A stretch of DNA of 64,000 nt from NCBI GenBank assembly GCA_031308135.1, contig JAHLJT010009419.1:66895723-66959722 (forward strand), read 5' to 3'. Both the position numbers and the translations under genes were made by a program. The notes beneath the pieces were generated by a model. That model did no database searches. It was not told the DNA's origin and was given only the letters and a program-made list of their open reading frames with translations. Source of the DNA: Acheta domesticus. Taxonomy: Eukaryota > Arthropoda > Insecta > Orthoptera > Gryllidae. Within the stretch, counting starts at the first letter, position 1. Each line of letters starts with the position of its first letter. Below, piece after piece: positions 35,851-47,435 of this stretch.

Positions 35851-36067
35851 ACGCCAAAAAAAACGAACAAATTTATGACTGGCAAAGCTCTAACATTATT
35901 GAAAAATACTCGAAGAAGGAAAAACATTGAATGCCTGATGAATCTGACCATATTTTTAGTCTATTATTGTGTAGAAGGTTTGCCCGTACCACAAATATTT
36001 AAAAAATATTAAGAAGAATTGACAATCGCCAATAATCCAATTTCGGTGTCCCTATTTCTAGGAAATC

Positions 36068-36560
36068 GGGACTGGCTTAGGTGGCTCAGGGCATCAATTG
36101 ATGTCGCTGTTGTGCCTCTGATCGAGAGATCCTAGGGTTTGATTTCCTACAGTGACAGGGTTTTTGACACTAGCTTGATAGCTAGATTGAAAACGGTTGT
36201 CTGGAGGGGAATTCTAGCAGCCGGTTGCTCTGATCGGTAAATGTGGGTGGTTTCTTCGAACACCACCTGGGGAATTCCGGAGCCACGGACTACGGACCAA
36301 CGGACCATGGGCTACGGTCGATTTTTCTTTCCTCTTCCTTATCCTATTGACGTAAGTTCAACGCAGTTACCACACATATCGGGAAATCAGACCACATCTT
36401 GGAGCTCGGTCCGGCTAAGGCAGGGCTCCCCCGGTGGGAGATACCTGGTTGGGGAAAATCCGCTCGCTGATATCGATGTTGGATCTCACCATCCACCTGG
36501 GGAAGATCACCGCCACCTCCCGATAAAAAATGCACTACATTTACGGAACTAATGACTACC
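36068..36560 (+). mobile_element. tRNA-derived SINE, copy B
   Basis: The best-preserved polymerase III promoter of the family: A-box-like TGGCTCAGGGCA at about 36082 and B-box-like GGTTTGATTTCC at 36136-36147, 54 bp apart. The body shares TCTGGAGGGGAATTCTAGCAG, GGTTGCTCTGATCGG, GGGGAATTCCGGAGC and CTTCCTTATCCTA with the other copies. The extent of the 3' part is approximate. Confidence 0.75.
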
Positions 36561-36639
36561 AATAGACTGCCCGGAAAGACCAAATAATCAATCGAAAATT
36601 GTGGACGTTACTATTCGTCTCGTTGCGTCCGATAACTTT

Positions 36640-36800
36640 TTCCCTCAAATAACACAGCTCTTGTTCTATTGACAGCTTTCCCATTTGCACTAGCTGTTTC
36701 CGGAGCGGGGGGGATCAGTTCTCGGAGATCCCGTTCGTGGTGCGGAGAGCCTGCAGACAGAGCTCGCGTCCCTGGGGGAGCTCATGGCTGCGCTGCCGCG
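36640..36800 (-). pseudogene. Rearranged partial copy of the exon family at 35.56 kb
   Basis: The minus strand has GAGCTCCCCCAGGGACGCGA then GCTCTGTCTGCA, joined directly to CACGAACGGGATCTCC, where the better copy has about 140 bases between. A displaced fragment with GTGCAAATGGG and TGTTATTTGAGG follows. It is therefore an internally deleted, rearranged copy. Confidence 0.4.
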
Positions 36801-36870
36801 GCCCTCGGAGCGGCTCGCGACGAAAGCACTTGCACACAGGCGGCGCTGCGCCGCGCGGCCCAAAGGGAAT

Positions 36871-37318
36871 AGCGGCGGCGGGGGCGGCGGGGGCGGCGGG
36901 GGCGGCGGGGGCGGCGGGGGCGGCGGGGGCGGCGGGGGCGGCGGGGGCGGCGGGGGCGGCGGGGGCGGCGGGGGGCGCGGGGTTGCGGCGGGGGCGGCGG
37001 GGCGGCGGGGCGGCGGGGCGGCGGGGCGGCGGGGGCGGCGGGGGCGGCGGGGGCGGCGGGGGCGGCGGGGGCGGCGGGGGCGGCGGGGGCGGCGGGGGCG
37101 GCGGGGGCGGCGGGGGCGGCGGGGGCGGCGGGGGCGGCGGGGGCGGCGGGGGCGGGGGGGCGGGCGGGGGCGGCGGGGGCGGGCGGGGGCGGCGGGGGCG
37201 GCGGGGGCGGGGGGCGGCGGGGGCGGCGGGTGGGCGGGGCGGCGGGGGCGGCGGGGGCGGCGGGGGCGGCGGGGGCGACGGGGCGGCGGGGGCGGCGGGG
37301 GTGGCGGGGGGCGGCGGG
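36871..37318. repeat. 9-bp GC-only tandem array (GGCGGGGGC)n
   Basis: About 450 bases of almost only G and C on the plus strand, with unit GGGGGCGGC and occasional one-base contractions that shift the frame. Runs of four or five G every nine bases give high G-quadruplex potential. The poly-Gly, poly-Pro and poly-Ala ORFs on both strands are artefacts. Confidence 0.95.
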
Positions 37319-37499
37319 CAGGCAGCGGCGCTGGTAGTGGCCGCCTGGTTGACGCATAACCAAGTGGGCTTCGGCGCTCGTGAATGCGCCCTTACCTGCG
37401 CTCGACGCCGCTCGACGCCGCTCGCCCCGGGCCGCAGGCGGACGGAATATTCACCGTTACGCCGAGCGAGCGGATTCCCGGGGTTGGGTACCAGAAGAA

Positions 37500-38190
37500 T
37501 AGGCGTAAATGAGTCCGGAAAGTAATTTGGAACAAGGGGATATGAATGCGAAGAAACGAGGTAGTCTGAGGGAAAAGAAATAACGAGGGTGGAACGAAGC
37601 ACAGGAGACAATTAATAGTAATGTGTTATTTTAGCAAAAGAAACGGACAGGAGTTTATTGTAAAACAAAGAGTGCATATCTAGAGTGATGGCGATATAAA
37701 AGTTTAAAAAACAAAAGGAATGTAAGGACGCGTGAGTCAGAGAATATTTCGTAACGATAAGCGAAAAATCACGAACAGGCACAGCTCCTTGTCAATTCTC
37801 TGTACATGCACTATAAGTTTTTTATAGCAAACGAAGAGGGATTCTCACCGTTATGCAAAATGAGGAGACCTAAAGTAGGAGTAGAAATTTAATCTGTACG
37901 TACGTAGCCGTAAATAAGGAAGTAACTTTATGTATGTAAATTATAAAGTATTAAAATTACAAAGTATGTATATTATATTTATGTAAATATGAAACAAGTA
38001 GTATACGTGTTTCAGAATCTGAAGTATATTTGAAGAGGGGACGAGAGAGAAAGAGAAACAGAAAAAGAAAGAGAGGTATAAACAATTGGTAATTTTACAC
38101 AACACTCGCTGTAACAACAGCACTTACTTTCCCGCATTAATTGTAACGGCAAGGCAACATTATACGAACCAGCAGACGTGTTTCTAACCA
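37500..38190. other. AT-rich non-coding stretch
   Basis: Nothing recognised beyond short low-complexity ORFs. Confidence 0.5.
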
Positions 38191-38194
38191 TAAA

Positions 38195-38310
38195 AAAATC
38201 TTTCTCCGAGCCGGGATATGAGCTTAGGTTTGCCTTCAGTCGATTGTTTCGTATCAAGGACTCACAAAACGTGGATTATGACTCCACAACGTTTTAGAGG
38301 AAGTAAGTAA
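38195..38310 (-). mobile_element. Second tRNA-like SINE type, copy 1 (diverged)
   Basis: The minus strand has a tRNA-like head, with AATCCACGTTTTG and a B-box-like AAGCTCATATCCCGG. It matches 48220-48330 over AAGGACTCACAAAACGTGGA / AAAGATCCACAAGACGTGGA and the shared TTAGAGGAAGTAA. Strongly diverged. Confidence 0.4.
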
Positions 38311-38319
38311 CCACATGTA

Positions 38320-40257
38320 GAATCAAGATTTTACCAAAATCTACTTGTCCGCTTCCTAAGTACGTTTCGTCCGTCATGCTGCGTCCTTCCTCAAAGCGAT
38401 ATGCGTTGGCATGTGCCTAGGACGCGGCGATTGCAGTACAGTATTGGTAATGAAGGCATTTCCAGTACACTTCCATGTTGGCGTTGAAAAATAAGTGTAA
38501 CGTCTATACCAAAATAATCAGTAAGTATTTGCCTCATTCTCGACGATGTAAAGAAAATGAAGGGCATTAGCTACTTGAAGAATAGGGGTATGACAGATAA
38601 AATATAAAACTCCACCGCAGACGAAGATTTTTTAACGTTAAACAAACGGTTCGCAACTGAATTAATTGTGCGAACTAAAATCATTTGAAGGATAGACAGA
38701 CATATTAATCTAAAAGAACCATAGCCAAATATCGAAAAAAAGATTCAAAAGAAAAACAAGGAAATTAAAAAAATACTATAAATGTGGGTTACGATACTTC
38801 GAGTCAAATAAATAGATCCCTCTGAAAATAAAGACAGAGCGGGTTAGATAAATGAAAAAAGTATGAAAGAAGCACTTAAAAAAGATGTTAAATAACACAA
38901 GGGTGGGTGACAGAAAAAAGATGTGTAATTGTACGTGAAACGGTATGTAAAAGCGGCCAACTCTCTCCAAATATTCGCACACCGTGTGGTGAAGAAAGGT
39001 AGGAATACTATATACACAACTAGGCAAAGAAAATGCTGGTTTTAATATAAGCGCCTAATGCATAAATGTATAAAATGAAAGAAACGCTGGAACAATAAAT
39101 TCCCAAAGGAAAGCCGTTGAAATAAAGACATTTCAGAAAAAGGAAAATGTGAATGAAGAAAGTGGTGCAAGAAGATATTATTAAATGAATCAATTGCAAT
39201 GAAAATGAGAAAGGACTTAATGACGTGAGTACTCGAAGGTAAAAAAAGTAACTAATTAACAAAATATGACGAAATGTAGTGATAAATGTGATAAATAATA
39301 TTAAGTAAAGGTAAATGAGGACACTTGAAACGATTATTTAATTGTTAATGTTAATATTGATATTTAACGAGGTATTGCAGTTCAGTTCTTCCGCACCACT
39401 AAAGAATCTTTCATCAAGATTTAATCGATGCTCCAATTGTCGTCAATTTTGAGGTACCTAAGTTGTTTGGAAATGCTAAATTCCCTTTTTATTAATATAA
39501 TGTATGTATAAACATTGAAGGTTAATACCATTCTTAACTATGAGCTGAAAGAAGGGACTTATAATAAGGCTTATAACGGGACGCATAAGTGTTCTCTGCA
39601 ACATTTCCCTTTTACAACGCAAATGACATGTCATTTTCCTTAAAGCCTTGTACAAGAAGGTAATGTTGATTTTAATCTCTAATTATATTTTCCAGCTCGC
39701 ACAAGTTTGAGGGCTATAAAGAAAGAAGTTTGGAAAATTTCGTCCAATATGGTCCCCTGGAGAATTTACATAGTTAAGGAAAAATAGATGACTCAAGGGA
39801 AATTAGCATTGTAAAAACATTTGAGGTAAAATAATTGTTTAAATGCAACGAATTCGTTTTCTTTTCGACTTATCTCTTGAAACTTCAACAAATCTACCAC
39901 CTGAAGTGTGAAATACATTTTCATCTCAGATGGAGAATTTTAACGTAGTACGCGTTCTGCAATCTTCAGGAATAATCTTCTAGGAACGTTTATACATGCA
40001 CATGAATTTATTATTTTCATACGCGTCAGTCAAAAAAGGTAACATTCATTTATATTCTTGAAAGGCGAAGTTAGATTTCATCTACATGAGCAAGTAAAAA
40101 TTACACTGCTTACATAATAAAGTACATAGTTGTTCTTTGCCTTTCCCTTTTTTCCCAGTAGTTGAAATAGATCCCTTGGAGTTCGTAGTAGGAAGCTCAC
40201 ATTTGAAAATTCATTGACCGGTAGATTGTAGATCGAATCCCAACTCTGCGTTGATTG
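38320..40257. other. AT-rich non-coding stretch
   Basis: No gene recognised. An acceptor-like TTTTCCAG at 39688-39695 is followed by 28 open codons, but neither the peptide nor the exon end is convincing. Confidence 0.45.
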
Positions 40258-40565
40258 CCAACACAAGCTGAGTGGCTAAATCAGACCCCAACCAAGTTGC
40301 CTCTGTCTGGTTAATATTTCTAAGAGGTCGGCTGCTCTGATGGTTGATTTCCGTGCATTCCTGGGTTCATTCCAGGGGGATGCAGAGTAGTACCTTTAAA
40401 ACGGGTTGTGGATCGTGCGCACCCATCCAATGTTCACACTCTCATTGTTTGGGCCTGGTTAACAGGCTTATAGTCCCCATTTCCATAAAATATATTCCAC
40501 CATATCGAAAATTTTGGGCGGTTCTGCGAGGGCGCGAGTATCACCCGCGTGGAGCGTCCAATCTA
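40258..40565 (+). mobile_element. tRNA-derived SINE, copy C (diverged)
   Basis: Shares GCTGAGTGGCTAA, the body text GGTCGGCTGCTCTGATGG, GCAGAGTAGTACC and GGATCGTGCGCACCC with copies A, B, D and E. The B-box region is deleted or rearranged. Confidence 0.6.
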
Positions 40566-41814
40566 AACACGAACGCGATCTTCTTCACAGAGAATGTTAT
40601 GGTAGTTATGGTACAATCTAGTTACCTAGTTATGGTTTTGTATGTTGCGAATTTCGTATATTTCTTTAACATATATCTATTTTACTAATTTACCATGCAC
40701 GTAAAAATTGAAAAATACCTACGCTGTCTCCGACTAATTGAAAGATGCCTATAGTTTCATTACATACACAAGAACTGAAAATTAAAAGCAAAAACAATGA
40801 AGCCGTTTCGATTTTGACTGGAAAATGCTAATATTTGATTGTGATATTCCGCCTACTCCCATAATGCGCTTAACGGCTGAATTCTCATTCACAGTGCCAC
40901 TGCTTACGACATCAACAGCTGCAGCAGCTGAAACAGCTGACGATGATGCGATGGCAAGGTTCCAACAAAGAGGCCGCCAGCCATTAAATATTTGATAGTC
41001 GCTTGTTCCTTTATGCAATTTTTAATATCCTAGGTAGGTGCGAAAACTGCTGTTTGAATATATACTATAGTATACTACATTATTGTATATACTAATATTT
41101 GTGAAGACTGTTACTGTTAAAATATTTAACTTATTGCAGTTATACTAGCGTGTTTTATTTGTTGTTCTTGAGCAGTGTTCATGCTACTAAAAATCCTTTT
41201 TGTGTGGTTTTATTCAGTAGCACTGTAGCTGCTGCAAGCAACTAGTATTATTATATTATCATAAATATTACACACATGTTACCAATAATATCAGAAAGTG
41301 TTTGCTGTGTATGCAACAGTAGTTTTATAGTTCAAATGCGAATTTTGTCAAGGGGTACTGCTATTGAACATTTCAAGTACTACAGGAATTGTAGGAGTGA
41401 ACTCGTAGCTACTAGTTACTTAAGGTTATTTTATAAATTAAATAAAGTTGTTTGTATTAGAGGAAACGACAGCGTACACGGCAGATTACAGGGATGGAAT
41501 GAATAAAATTGTCCAATACATTTGCATTCAGTGTGTCATAAGAAAGTAGTAATTCTTTTTATTACATCATTCCAATATAATTAAAATGTTTTGATAAATA
41601 TTTTCATATGAGATGAAAAAATTATTCGTTAAGTGCGTATTATGTCGATTATGCCACTAAGTCTCAAACGTCCCCTCTCTTTGCGATTATCCAAACTCAA
41701 AATAGAGAAGCTACGATCGACAATTTCTGCTAAAGCGCGTTCAATATTTTTAGGATCCGGAGCAATTTCCAATGACATCCTCTCCTGCACCTGAGCAGAA
41801 GTATCTCTTCACTC
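40566..41814. other. AT-rich non-coding stretch
   Basis: No gene recognised. Three CAGCTG E-box-like hexamers cluster at about 40916-40940. Confidence 0.45.
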
Positions 41815-42060
41815 ATGAGCGGTGGCGCCGGAGGGTGTGGTGGGACGGGGCGGGGCGGGGCGGGGCGGGGCGGGGCGGGGAAGGGTGGGGAGGGAGAGGG
41901 CGTTAAGCTAAGTGGCGCGAAAGGGCTGATTTCGAGCGGATTGAATGGGGCGCCCTCGCAGCTTTAAGACGCGCCGTTCGGCGTTTGTCAGCTCTGCACT
42001 CAAATTTCGAGGGAGGAAGGTCGCGAACCTCTTTAAAGCGGACGCTCGAAGGCGACAAGG
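41815..42060. promoter_or_regulatory. CpG-rich island with GGGGC repeats
   Basis: Six or seven tandem GGGGC pentamers at 41846-41880, each overlapping a GGGGCGGGG (Sp1/KLF-type) site, are followed by CpG-rich unique sequence. This looks like a promoter-type island. No TATA box or transcription start can be pinned down. Confidence 0.4.
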
Positions 42061-42340
42061 GCAGCAGTCGATGCGACTTGTTGATGTGAAAATTCTTATG
42101 GCACGTCAACGAGGAAGGAAGATAAATGCCATTTATCACGAAAATACGAAAAGAAGTAAGTTATGTAGTGGTTTTAATTATTTATTTAAGGTCGCTTTAG
42201 AAACAGCGACTATTAGCGACCACAGTTCCAGAAATACAGTACGTTACAAAATATACAAATGTTACAAACTTACATGGGATACACAACTATTAGAAAAAAT
42301 CACTAATAGAGTACTTGAACATGAGGTTGACAGTATATAA
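41945..42340 (+). CDS. Small unrecognised ORF at a CpG island
   Basis: This 131-codon ORF has a true ATG at 41945 inside the CpG island. The N-terminal half is strongly basic (arginine and lysine rich) and the C-terminal half more mixed. No domain is recognised. A good donor, GAAGTAAGTTATG, near 42153 suggests that, if transcribed, the coding exon may stop there and the rest of the ORF is read-through into intron. It could be a lineage-specific gene or chance. Confidence 0.2.
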   Translation: MGRPRSFKTRRSAFVSSALKFRGRKVANLFKADARRRQGQQSMRLVDVKILMARQRGRKINAIYHENTKRSKLCSGFNYLFKVALETATISDHSSRNTVRYKIYKCYKLTWDTQLLEKITNRVLEHEVDSI

Positions 42341-42349
42341 TGTGTGGTT

Positions 42350-43158
42350 AAATATAATTTACCAGATTGAATTTCGTAAGGAGATGCATAATCTTAAGTT
42401 AAATGATTAATCCATCACGTTTGTTTGTTATTCCTATCTCTTGCTCATTTCTAAGAAATATGAAAGTTCTGTGCGTAGCAGTGATCCCTGTGAAATGAGA
42501 GTTTTTTGTAATTAAATTTAAAACAGTAAGGCATAATTTTCGGAAAAAATAAAATGAAGAAAAAATGCTACTAAAAATAATACCAAAACTAATACCGTAT
42601 TTACAAAAAAATCTATACTTTTCAAAAGTAATAAAATAGTCGTAGACCACACATTACACGTGTCAAGCATAGAAGCATTAAGTGTTTAAAAATATTTTTA
42701 TTGAGAAAATATATTACAAATAAGTACAGACATTCTAAAACTGATACCAAAATGCAAACTCAGCTATATTAATAGGTCACTCACTTTCAAGTACATGTCC
42801 AATTCGAACCATAAATTGAACGAATAATATTAGAGCAGGATTTGCAAAAATTGTGAGATTTTGAAAATAACTGTCTTTACATAAAATGTCAAATTACCAT
42901 GACTTCACGATAAAAAATATCGATATAATAAAATATATTTTCAAAAAAAAAAAGAAAGAAAAAAAAATCAGTTTAAGATTTAGTTTAAGAGGTCAATATC
43001 GTCATGAACTTTTACGCTAAATATATGCTAAATAATGCTATGCTAAATACTCTCGATGTGTGTATTTCCGTCAATATATTAAGAGCCGGTTGCTGCACAA
43101 TTATATTTCTTTCATAACGAGAGAGTAAATACAGTATTAACCCTATCATTACCAAGGG
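42350..43158. other. AT-rich non-coding stretch
   Basis: Nothing recognised. Confidence 0.5.
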
Positions 43159-43530
43159 GGACCGGGAGAGGTGGCTCAGTGCATCAACTGATCTCTCTGC
43201 AGTCCCTCTGACCGGGAGGTCTTTGTTTGGAGTCCCGATGCTGGCAGGCTAGCTACATAGCTAGGTCGAACTCAGTCACTGTCTGGAGAAGAAATCTAGT
43301 GGTCGGCTGCTCTAATGGGTAGTTTTCCTTGGTTTCTCCGATTATTACTAGGCGAATGCCGAAGCAGTACCCTTAAAATTGGCAACGGACCGCGCGCAAT
43401 CTTTCTTCACCATTCCTTATCCTACCCCATTCTTCACATACACTTACACTTACATGAACTACACTACCACAATTGTCGGGAGACCGGTCGGAAACGTAGA
43501 GCTTGCCCTGGCTGAGGCGGTGAGGAGGTG
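43159..43530 (+). mobile_element. tRNA-derived SINE, copy D (longest)
   Basis: A-box-like GTGGCTCAGTGCA at about 43171 and B-box-like TTTGGAGTCCCGA near 43226. The full body is preserved: CTGTCTGGAGAAGAAATCTA, GGTCGGCTGCTCTAATGGG, TGGTTTCTCCGATTATTA, CTTATCCTACCCCATTC and the end block GAGACCGGTCGGAAACGTAG. The best reference copy for the family. Confidence 0.75.
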
Positions 43531-43534
43531 ACAT

Positions 43535-44905
43535 TTTTTCTTACACAGAGACAGCCTTTTTTATTTAAATGATTACATTTGTATCAATTATTTAATTTAT
43601 TTATAATAGCTATAAAATAATAATAACGAACTTTAAGTGGTGGACAACAGCGGCCCCCACGCATAATAATAAAAGGGTCCTTATTTACCTTAGAGTTGCT
43701 AGGATTAATAGGCATGGATAGAACTGTTGATTGAAATCGTTTTGTGGTTTTGTAGTACATTGTTTTTATATTAAAGTATGACAATGAAATTTTATCAAGT
43801 ATATGGAAATACTTTCTATCGTGTTTCATAAGCCTTTGACTTTTTGTTAAATCTGTGTAAATTTTCTTTGAAAATCTCAAAACGGCTGTGGTTTGTACTT
43901 ATCAAAATATTTTTAAACGTTCATTGAGTATTATAATGTTGCTTCCATTGCCTTAGCAAGCCTGAAGATGAGACCTCACTGACCCTTAAAACGGTTTTCA
44001 TGTACAATACGTAACAATATGAATAAACAATACAAATGTCTAACAATCGTCTCCTGTATTATTTCAGTAGTATACCTTTCCGTTGCGGCTCTCACACGCA
44101 ACCAATCTTTATAAATGAGGTCTCTAAAGAAAGAGAATTTCACGGAGACGTGACGAATTGCACTTTGACTTAAAATATGAAGGATTTGTTTAAAAAAAAG
44201 CATCTAAATATTCAAGTCAAATGCAACCCGCAACACTTGCCCAAGTTTTTGTCAAATAACTCTAAAAAGCAATCTAGGGCCTTAAAAACTAAAATTTTTA
44301 GGCCTGTGGCCTCAAAGAAACGTTTTTCACACCATACCATTTCACACCATTTTCTACAAGATGAAACATTCATCAATATTCAATTAAATTTTCGGTTGCG
44401 CGGTTCAATACTATCAAGGCCACCACAGTATTTCAGCCCTTGCTGCTGGTAGCCATTTTTGTGACATGCTTAGAAGGCTTAGATTCCTCTACCTTATATT
44501 TATGCTTTCTGTATACACCGTGGTTTGTGTAGTCTGGCGAGGTTAATTTGCATAATCATTCATTCAATATTTGCTCTCCAGCAACAATTAGAAGTACTAT
44601 TATAGTTGCTTGATACATATTAAGATTGTTTCTTTTGCATGTAGTGAAACCATTCAATTAACATTTTGCCGTGCCATACAGATCTGTAAGTGCTGTGTAC
44701 CTAATTGTGGAGGGATATGGGTGTACAGTGAAGAGTGTTTTACGTTTGCCAGTATTTTCGTTATCAGCAGTGACTCATTGAACTTTTTAAGTCAGCGAGT
44801 TCAGACACGTAGCTTTCTGAAAAGTCAAAAGATAATATTTTTTGTGACTATCACGAAAAGCCAAATGCCAACTATAAAAAAGTATTGAATGATTATATAC
44901 TTCAA
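43535..44905. other. AT-rich non-coding stretch
   Basis: No gene recognised. The phrase AGCCTGAAGATGAGACC at 43960 resembles texts near the ends of some old retroelements, but no element can be delimited. Confidence 0.45.
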
Positions 44906-44909
44906 ATGT

Positions 44910-45200
44910 TGTCTTTAAGGAAGTGTTGTGAATTGTTTCAAGAGAACTGTCCATAATATTGAATAAATCTTAGTTGTAAAAATTAAATTAATGACGATTA
45001 AATTTCTTTTAAACGTCAAATGCATAGTTTTTATTTTTATTTGATATTGTGTTAGTGCATTGCAAGTTACCATCATACATTTTTAAACAAATAAACACGT
45101 TTCGTTAACTAATCTCCCTTTTGGAATGAAAATAGAAGGATAGGGATGAGTGTGGTGCCTAACATGCAGGAGGTCTCGCACAGGTGCGCAGAGGTAGTAG
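44910..45200 (+). repeat. Old duplicated segment, copy 1
   Basis: Aligns, with many substitutions and small gaps, to 46180-46430. Shared texts include TTTGATATTGTG, ATACATTTTTAA, CACGT...TTAAC and AACATGC(A/G)(A/G)GAG. Confidence 0.6.
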
Positions 45201-45376
45201 GGGAAAACTTGTGGTATGGCACAACACAAAGAACAAACTTTTTAAATTAGCTAAAGTAAATTATCTTTATATAAATCAAAAACAAAAATCAATACGCGCT
45301 AGCCTACAATACTACGTCAAATAATTTTAAAAATCAACTAAATTTAATATTATAGAAACAATAACGTATACTTTGT

Positions 45377-45570
45377 TTTTTATTTCTTGGCGTGCCGGTA
45401 GGAGTCGCCTCATTACGACTGCTGCAGTGCGAGTGCATCGCTTAGTGCATCGCGACTGTGCGAGCAGTGATGGCGATCATTCGACTTCTAACGGCACGAC
45501 GGAGAAAGACACGAAATGCCGTGTGATATTCCGTCGTGAAGACAAGCCCCCACACGCCAAGAAATAAAAA
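45377..45570. mobile_element. 194-bp segment with perfect 18-bp terminal inverted repeats
   Basis: TTTTTATTTCTTGGCGTG at 45377-45394 is the exact reverse complement of CACGCCAAGAAATAAAAA at 45553-45570. The inside is GC-richer than its surroundings. Size and structure fit a MITE-like non-autonomous DNA transposon. No clear target-site duplication is visible, and a 64-codon ORF inside has no recognised motif. Confidence 0.5.
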
Positions 45571-46179
45571 CCCAAGTGGAAATCGACACTGCCAAAAAAC
45601 GCAGTCCAAACGCACGATTTTAATGTTGGCGGTATCTGCAAGCGTGTACATCAACACCCAGCTGCAAACTCTTATTGTAAATAATACATCGTGTGATATT
45701 AAACTCAAGGTGTCGGTTCGTTAAGATATTCAATACGCACAATTTGTTTGAGCAACATTTCCATGTACCGAAATGAAGTCTAATCCTATTAAATTGTTTC
45801 TAATGGTAACAAAGGTATTTAGTACTCAAAGGTGAAAATATTACTTGAAAATATTATGATTTTTTAGTTCGGACTTTCTTTTCTTGAGGTAAATGAAAAC
45901 GCAGAAAATAATCCAATGATTTTTAGTATATAAATAATTTTCCAATTTTTGTACCCCAGGAAATTGGCACCCTGCCTCTCCAAAACCCCCTTTGTTCCAC
46001 ATAACAAATTAAGGGAAGTTAAATAATATGGCAAAGAGTAGGGTTGTACTTGCCCGATTCGGTATTTTTGCACTACTTTACTTATCCTCCTCGAGAGTAA
46101 AAACCTTTCCTAATATTTTTGTGACAATCAAAGGAAGCGAAAAGCAAACTCTCGAGAAAGATTAAATAATTTTTTCAAA

Positions 46180-46430
46180 TATTGTTTTTAAGAAGTATGA
46201 ATTTTTCCAAGAACATCTCGCTATAATGCTGAATAAACGTTTATTTAAAAATGTGTTTCCAACATAAATTGTATTATTAGTTTTGTTTGATATTGTGTAA
46301 GTTCTTTAGAATTTACATTTATACATTTTTAACACGTGTCATTAACGGTCCTTCTTAATAGAAGTAGTAGACAAAGGGATACAGAAAGGATGGGCTTTAA
46401 CATGCGAGAGTTCTGGGACGTGTACGTTAG
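46180..46430 (+). repeat. Old duplicated segment, copy 2
   Basis: Diverged partner of 44910-45200 in the same orientation, offset about 1.27 kb. The inverted-repeat segment at 45377 lies between the two copies. Confidence 0.6.
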
Positions 46431-46434
46431 TATT

Positions 46435-47435
46435 ACCTATTTTAACTGCATGGATGTGTGAATATTTTATGAGAGGTGTCAATAATAAATATTGGAACTG
46501 TAATAAAAATACTTTAAGGGACAGTCTAGCCAAAAATATTATTTTCACACTTCTTTTAGCAGAAATTTCATCATCACAGATAACGGTTACTTCTCATTGC
46601 GAGTCGGAAAGCAATATCGATTCAAGTTATTTTCGAACACCTTTCCTGTACAATTACCGAGCAAAGGATGGTTGGGGTTTTCACCATTGCTTTTGTGATT
46701 TCTTCCTCCACTAATAACTTTTGAATCTGTCATTGGATTATAAGAATCGGATAACAAAACTACGTCTTTCCAGACTGAGAATGACTTTATTAAGTTACTT
46801 AAAATCTATGGGACGGACATCCAAAAGATCTTTCTCAAAAGTTCCGTTTAAAAGTTTTAATTTAATTTAATTAGGGGCACACTATCTAATTCAATTTATT
46901 AAAACCGTCAGATATTGAATGCATTCGTTAGAAAAGGATTCAAACTAAAATGTTTGAAAAAAACACTTTTTTGAACCATAAAATGAGTGTACTGAATTAT
47001 ATTTAAAAGAGGGGTTCTCAGACGGAAGTGTATGTATTACTAGTAGTACACAAAAGCAATTTAGATGGAACGGGTGTAGATAAAAGATTATTCAGTAATG
47101 TATAGAGAAAGAACTGAAGAATATTAGTCACGAACGTATTCAACTCAGACTGTGAAGGTTTTAATTTGCTCTCGTACATATATTTACAGCATAAAATATC
47201 TGAATTAATCGTTTCAGGATGCTTGAGAGGTAGAATCCCTATTAATTGTGTCTCTTTGAAACATTGACTTGGAGATCCTGATTGAAAGTTTAACTGATTC
47301 CATGGAATAATAACACCCTCTACACGAGTGCTCATTCAACATACGAGACAATCGTAAAAATTAATTAAGTTGAAGCGTAGGTCTTTTTGTTTATTAATGG
47401 AACGATAACATCGTTGCACATCTGAGGCAAGACGA
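46435..47435. other. AT-rich non-coding stretch
   Basis: Nothing recognised. Confidence 0.5.

Noticed and set aside
36082..36147. Functional tRNA gene
   Set aside because: A- and B-box-like motifs are present, but no cloverleaf can be folded; it is the head of a SINE.
36715..37611. Poly-Gly, poly-Pro and poly-Ala ORFs on both strands
   Set aside because: Produced by the 9-bp GC array.
39688..39780. Internal exon after TTTTCCAG
   Set aside because: Open for only 28 codons in one frame, with no donor before the stop.
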